DNA from: Phaeotremella fagi
Lineage: Eukaryota; Basidiomycota; Tremellomycetes; Tremellales; Phaeotremellaceae
Length of the DNA stretch: 64,000 nt
Direction of reading: 5' to 3'
Assembly: GCA_001599715.1 (NCBI GenBank)
Contig: BCHU01000002.1
Location: 62,001 to 126,000, forward strand
Below the pieces are notes generated by a model. The model saw only the letters and a list, made by a program, of their open reading frames with translations, had not been told where the DNA came from and ran no database searches. The position numbers were made by a program, and so were the translations under genes. Shown here one piece after another: positions 58,801 to 64,000 of the stretch (its first letter is position 1; each line of letters starts with the position of its first letter).

Positions 58801-60060
58801 TTATTGCATCTATGAAAATCGAGTTAACACTCGTAAATATGAAGGTAATACGGCCAAGGGGGGGACGTACCAAAATCTTTTGATGGGCTTCGTCATACCT
58901 TCCACCAGCGGTTGGGACAGTATCCAAAACGTCATTGATAGCTTTCAAATCTTGTTCTGTGAGTTGTATAGAAGCTGCTGAAGTGTTTTGAGCGATTCTC
59001 TCTGGATTGGAAGAACCTGGAATAGGGATTGTCTAGAGCCCATTATCAGTATGTCTGAAATATATCTTGAAAGATATGAAAGAGGTGAACGCACATAGGG
59101 TGATAACTGGACAATCCAAGCTAAAGCCAATTGAGCAGTCGTCAATCCCTTCTTCTCAGCCACCTCATCCAAAGCATCAACCAATTTCAGATTCGCATAG
59201 AAATTTTCACCCTGGAATCTAGGGATGGTACGTTGGAAACTACCTTCCGGGATATCATCAGGAGTCTTGAAAGTTCGAGTGATGAATCCACGTCCTAGAG
59301 GACTGTAAGCGTAGATTGGGACCTTGGTTTCGGTGGACCATTGGAGGGCATCACGGATATCTTGTTCGTATGACCAGAGGGAGACTTCGATCTCTAAGAT
59401 GGAGATTGGTGCGATCTGGTTGATTAGCTTTTGAGAAGTTCTGGTTTGACTCACTTTTTGTGCACGTCTCAAAGTCGCTGCGCTAGTTTCACTAGCACCT
59501 ATATCAACGAAATAACCGTCTTTCTGAAGTTGAACCAATCTTTTCATGGTTTCTTCAATCTCTTCACCAGGTGGTAACCTGGCGTAAGAGTAGACATCGA
59601 TGATTCGACCGTTAAGAAGTTTTTTAACTGTTTCAAGATCATTCTTGAGTACTTCGATACTAGCCATCTTTTATTCAGTACTGTTAATCTCGTTGAGTAG
59701 TAGACTTGGACTTACTCGGTAGTTGGCATCATCTTATCTAAACCACCTTTAACGACCAACACGACTTGATCGCTAAGTTCGGGATACTACCCTCGTCATT
59801 CAGCACTACATCTCCAATATAGACTTAAGACTCACCTTCTCGAAGAAAGCCCCGATAAGCTTGATATTAGCATAAGGATCACTAGGTGGACCATAGAAAC
59901 TAGCAGTTGACCAAGCAGTAGCCCCAGCTTCGATAGCCGCTTTCATAGCTTTAAAAGAAGTTTCTTGGGAGGGCGGGGTAGGGTTCCATGTTAATTGCAT
60001 TAAACCGAAACCTATTCTTCCGACTGACTTTTGGGCGAGGGTGGTTGTTGGGATAGACAT
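58801..60060 (-). CDS. Aldo/keto reductase, pyridoxal-reductase (AKR8)-like
   Basis: Six exons: 60060-59836, 59786-59716, 59659-59455, 59415-59095, 59032-58871 and a 9-nt last exon 58809-58801 (Met-Gln-stop); 330 residues. Joined sequence shows RIGFGLMQLTW, WSTASFYGPPSDPYANI, KGGLDKM, IDVYSYARLPPGEEIEE, DIGASETSAATLRRA, EVSLWSYEQDI, PIYAYSPLGRGF and IPIPGSSNPERI, the pattern of fungal pyridoxal reductase Plr1-like enzymes. The start of exon 3 uses the acceptor GGCTAG at 59660, skipping an ATG that would shift frame. Pyridoxal to pyridoxine reduction with NADPH is inferred. Confidence 0.85.
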
Positions 60061-60779
60061 CTTTGTGGTGTTGGGTGTGTTGGGATGAGTTTTGGATCTT
60101 GGGTTGGCTCTGTATTTATACCTCTGAATCGACAGTTAGAACTCCAACCTCCACCTCGGCTCCGTGGTGGAGTGAGTTTATTCGATGTCACCGCTAAGCG
60201 CGTGGTTAAGTCGGTGTGGCTTGGATTCTTGCTTGTCCTCCACCAAATGTACGATACAGATGGGTATGGGTACGAGGACTGCTCTCAATTGTTCCCTGGT
60301 GGGGGATCATGAAGTGTTTTCTTCCTTGGGAGAAGAGCAAAAAGTGGAGGGACGATTAAAAAATCGACATTTGAGTACTGTGAAGGATCAGGCACATTGA
60401 CGACCACGGTTGAGCAGTTTGCCTCGGTATACTGTAAAGAACCTAACGAGTTCTATGGTCTTCGTTTATCGTGTACTCGTACCGTAAGTGGAACACGTTC
60501 AACTGTAGCTGTAGCCACTAGTCTCGGTTTCATTTTGGGAAGCATGAATCATGTCCAGTCAAAGCTCTTGGGTCTTTCATTTTGTTCATACGTTCATTCA
60601 ATCATTGAAGAAGGACACAGCCTGAACAAAGACGATAAAATCCTCAGTAACTCCTGCAACTGTTCTTCGAGTCCACCCCAGCTCGAACACGAAAATCTAG
60701 TTACAGTGCTAAAACAAATCATTAAAATTTTCATGTCATTTCGTTTCATCTAAACCAAAACACCTTCATGAGATGTCCA
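60061..60779. other. Intergenic with an imperfect palindrome
   Basis: 719 bp between the AKR start and the EMP24 3' end. CCACCTCGGCTCCGTGGTGG at 60151-60170 is an imperfect palindrome about 90-110 bp upstream of the AKR ATG. A 118-residue plus-strand frame (60397-60753) has no recognised feature. Confidence 0.5.
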
Positions 60780-61721
60780 CTATAAAACCCTTTTAACTTC
60801 GAACCAAGATTTTAGATAGTGGACGTTCCAAGCGCAGACTGAGAGGACTATTACGATTTGGACTATTGCCCACCATTTGACACGTGAGTTCTGGTTTAAG
60901 TTAGTTATCATCTATATCATTCGAAGGTAAGGACTTACTGTTGATTCAGCAGCTAGAATTGGGGTTCCGGTTTTGATCAGGACTGAGTCATTTTATTTTG
61001 AGTGGAGATCGGGGACTCACTATTCCTATGTACACGTTCTCTGACTACTAGATACGCTTGTTCATCTTTAACCATCTGTAAACCTGAGCTGAGTTCTCGA
61101 ATCTCAAGTTCGACGGGTGCGATATGTTCGTCGTCACCGACAAAGAGGACTCCATGGACGTTGAACCTGGGTAAAGTGAGTAAATCAATTTAGTGTATCA
61201 TGATAGGAGATCTTGATCCTGCATCATGTGGTAGGGATAAGGCATTCAACTTACGACAAAACTTTCCTCGAATAACTCGACATCTCGTTACTGAAACAAT
61301 AGGTATAGGGACCAGATTTATCGGCAGCAAGTGAGAAAGTCCCTTGAGATTCTTTGTGGGAAGTGTAAATGACAGCTCCGTTAGGTTCGGTAACCTAAGA
61401 GTAACATTGAGCGTTCAGAGATATGAATTGATTTCCTTCGTGCTCACATAGAAATCTATATCAAGATGTCCTCCTCCGGTACTACCTCCAACCTCGTATG
61501 TTACCGTCATCTACATTCTTATAAGTCTTTTCTGTATATTGATAGTCGATGAGAAAGATTTGACGTACCCTATCCTCTGGACTGAGTTGTTCGAAGAAAC
61601 ATTCTTTCTGACCTGGATCAACTTCTAGTCTGTGAGCTGATACTGCTATTGGTGATAGATGTAGGAAGAGGATTGTTGTTATTAGGATTGATTTGAGGGA
61701 CGTTATTGGTCTGAGTATCAT
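60780..61721 (-). CDS. EMP24: p24 family cargo receptor, p24-beta (Emp24/TMED2)
   Basis: Six exons, 61721-61569, 61510-61448, 61394-61255, 61166-61021, 60952-60939 (14 nt) and 60890-60780, give 208 residues. p24 proteins cycle in COPII/COPI vesicles and help export GPI-anchored proteins. It has a signal peptide (TTILFLHLSPIAVSA), a GOLD domain with two cysteines (KECFFEQL, YTYCFSNEM), a coiled-coil stalk (VRERVHRNTAESTNSRV), one TM helix, and a short tail HYLKSWFEVKRVL. The FEVKR tail resembles TMED2 FEVRR, favouring the beta subfamily. Confidence 0.93.
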
Positions 61722-62129
61722 TTTGGGTTATGCTGAAGTGTAGTGTAGTGTAGCTGGTTGAGGTCAGAGATCAGAGAGTTGAGTGTTGAACCTTGAACGT
61801 CAGAGATAATAGGCGCGCAACACAACTGTTAGGTGGCATCATTGTGAGATGCCTAACTCCACCTCACCACGCCTAAAAGACGACGTTACGCGCCTCCAAC
61901 ACCCCTCTAGGCCTCTTCAATCAAATCATTCTATTGTCTTTTGGTCCATTTCTTTCAATTCACTTTATCACTCATCACTACATATTCACTGTAAGTATCA
62001 CCTAGTCTATACTCCTACCAATCCCAACAATCCCACAAGCAATCACCTTTAAATCCATCATCGAAAAAGATTCAACTGACTGACTCTCGATTCCTTAGTC
62101 CAAACCTATCACCAACAACTAATCAAAAA
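61722..62129. promoter_or_regulatory. Divergent promoter, EMP24 / RanBP1
   Basis: 408 bp between opposite starts of two housekeeping genes. GTGTA repeats occur at about 61740. Nothing else is claimed. Confidence 0.45.
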
Positions 62130-63390
62130 ATGGCCGAAGAGAACGTTCAACCCGTATGTCAATCTCTCCCTTGACTTCACTCAAATAGATTTTTCTTCCC
62201 AAAATGCGATTCCTAGTATTGACACTGACACCCACCCAAAGGAAACTCAAGAAGAGCACGACCCACAATTCGAACCAGTCATTAAATTGACTGAACAAGT
62301 CGAAGCTAAAACTCATGAAGAGGATGAAGATGTTTTGTTCAAGATGTAAGTTGGAGTCGGGAATGGTTGGGTTCTGAATTGGATTGATACTAACCGATGG
62401 ATGTTATTTTTCAATTTCTTTTTTTTCGCACTTGACGACCAAATTCATCATTCAACTTGACCTCATGTAATCTTTATCATCAACTTTACCTTCAACATCA
62501 TCGCTATCAAATGACAACTCAACATGGATCTTCCCTCTGCAGGCGCGCTAAACTCTTCCGATTCAACAAAACCGACCTCGAATGGAAAGAGCGTGGTACA
62601 GGTGACGTTCGATTACTCGCCCATAAGACCACTCAAAAAGTCAGACTTGTCATGAGGAGAGATAAGACTTTTAAAGTCTGTGCTAATCATTTGGGTACGT
62701 CACGTTCACAGTGAATACTTTACTGTGAATATAATTCTGATACTGACGACCACCCCAGTCACCTCCGAAATGAAACTTTCACCAAACGTCGGTTCAGATC
62801 GTTCTTGGGTTTGGAACGTTGCTGCAGACGTTTCTGAGGGTGAACCTGCTGCTGAAACTTTAGCTATTAGATTTGGAAATTCAGAGAGTGAGTCTCGCTT
62901 GACGTTAGCGCTAGCGCTGGTTTTCATGATTCCTTTTCACATGAAATTCTTGTACTGATGCTATTATACCTAGACGCCAACTTGTTCAAGACCGCTTTCG
63001 AAGAGGCTCAAGTTACGAATGCTAAACTTGGTGGTAAAGCAGAAACTGAGGCTGAAGCTGTTATCCCCGTCAATGTGGGTGATGGTTCGATTGTGATAAT
63101 CTCAAGTTAATCAAACGATGCTGACCATGTCGGTTAGGAAACAAGCGCCGAAGCTGAAAAGGAAGAACCAGCTGAAGAAAAGGATGCCGCGTGAGTAGTC
63201 AAATTATCTGATTGTTATACATATACTGATAATCTTTGCATATAGAGCTGAGACCGCACCATCGACTCATGAACCAGTCGCGGAAAAGACAGAGACAGAA
63301 ACCAAAGCTGAAACTACTGAAGCCGCTGCTGAAGTCAAGGAGGAGACTGCTGCCCCAGCTACTGAGGAGAAGAAGGAAGAGACTGCTTAG
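62130..63390 (+). CDS. YRB1: Ran-binding protein 1
   Basis: Seven exons, 62130-62153, 62242-62345, 62543-62694, 62759-62887, 62974-63074, 63138-63190 and 63246-63390, give 235 residues. RanBP1 binds Ran-GTP and helps RanGAP in nuclear transport. The single RanBD1 is complete: [49 protein letters not shown], and [21 protein letters not shown]. The C-terminal 75 residues are an Ala/Glu/Thr-rich acidic tail, longer than in S. cerevisiae. Confidence 0.95.
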
Positions 63391-63647
63391 GAGGTGGTGT
63401 TGGCGAGACGAAGACGAAGCTGAAGATATTCTTATTATTTGTGATGATTATATGATTGATTGTTGAACGTCAAAGTCAAGTGAATATTTAAATATTTCAT
63501 TTTAATCATTTTATCCGAGCATAGTTGTCGGCGGCAACGCTTACAGCAGTGAGGAATAGATGGTATTACCAGTGACAAGAAGTGTTAAAAGCTATTCTAT
63601 AAGATCTATAAGATATACATAAACACAATCTCATAGTATCACCAACA

Positions 63648-64000
63648 ATGGCATTCGCACAAACAGTATCTAGATTATTCAGTAAGTCTAGCAACCCACC
63701 ACTTCCCCGATCCAACTAACAACTCCCCCCACCCAAGTCCCCGTCGCAATAGGTGCAACAGTAATTCAAGCATCCTTATACGATGTACCAGGTGGATACA
63801 GGGCAGTCATGTTCGACAGATTCACCGGTGTACAACCTAATGTAAGTTGTCTCCACATCATATCTCCTAAGCGTAGAATATCAGTGTTAATGGTCAAATT
63901 CATTCTAGGCTACTGGTGAAGGCACACATTTCTTGATTCCTGGTTTACAACGTGCTATTCTTTATGATGTCAGAATCAAACCTAGGGTATGTGGTCTTAC
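63648..64000 (+). CDS. PHB1: Prohibitin 1, 5' part (window ends inside the gene)
   Basis: The start ATG at 63648 opens a 34-nt exon (63648-63681). Further exons run to 63843 and on past about 63910, with a donor GTATGT near 63988. The spliced start reads LFIPVAIGATVIQASLYDVP, GGYRAVMFDRFTGVQPNAT, then EGTHFLIPGLQRAILYDVR. This is the N-terminus of prohibitin 1: one N-terminal hydrophobic segment followed by the SPFH/band-7 domain. With Phb2 it forms the inner-membrane ring complex of mitochondria. The rest is outside the window. Confidence 0.93.

Noticed and set aside
59653..59668. ATG at the start of the long frame of the pyridoxal-reductase-like AKR taken as the gene start.
   Set aside because: Using the acceptor at 59660 joins the upstream exons in frame and restores the conserved N-terminal AKR motifs.
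60397..60753. 118-residue plus-strand ORF with mixed hydrophobic stretches.
   Set aside because: No domain, no splice context, and it lies in the shared intergenic region between the AKR and EMP24.

Overview
The window is nuclear DNA of a basidiomycete fungus, most likely a tremellomycete yeast of the Cryptococcus/Kwoniella type. The evidence is very intron-dense genes (about 35-100 bp introns with GTRNGT donors, CTRAC-like branch points and AG acceptors), short and often divergent intergenic gaps, and an ordinary eukaryotic gene set (EMC10, RVB1, SF3A1/PRP21, SPO11, EMP24, RanBP1, prohibitin). The genus is inferred, not shown. No rRNA, tRNA, transposon or CRISPR array was recognised. Two ambiguous bases (N) lie at 28504 and 28510.

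Layout. 1-4128: three tandem copies of an unknown small acidic-tailed protein, with a DyP peroxidase on the other strand. 4600-9385 (minus): a RING/LON-domain protein and EMC10. 9688-12549 (plus): one continuous reading path joining an EXPERA-like membrane protein to the siroheme enzyme Met1. 12917-16714 (minus): a six-TM hybrid histidine kinase. 17647-20643: a Ser/Thr dehydratase and an alcohol acetyltransferase-like protein. 20942-22856: two tandem unknown paralogues. 23122-32695: mitochondrial calcium uniporter, RVB1, mitochondrial bL34, a formin-like GBD/FH3 protein without FH2, and SF3A1. 33081-39511: an F-box-like protein, a DUF3292-like membrane protein and a DenD-like dehydrogenase. 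40028-46218: three tandem multi-TM proteins with a repeated C-terminal motif. 46320-53539: a second F-box-like protein, a GRE2-like reductase, two tandem small proteins and an 18-exon aldo/keto reductase. 53735-64000: SPO11, kynurenine aminotransferase, a pyridoxal-reductase-like AKR, EMP24, RanBP1 and the start of prohibitin.

Most multi-exon models were built by hand from splice signals. For nearly all of them the exon phases were checked to add up over the whole CDS; this was not done exon by exon for the aldo/keto reductase at 51520-53539. Housekeeping genes and lineage-specific tandem families are interleaved. Four separate tandem families (3+2+3+2 genes) lie in 64 kb, so local duplication is a theme of the region. 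The most unusual items are the membrane-protein/Met1 fusion with its apparent 2-nt microexon, the tandem seven-TM-like family with a recurring GP-ending tail motif, and the FH2-less formin-like protein.
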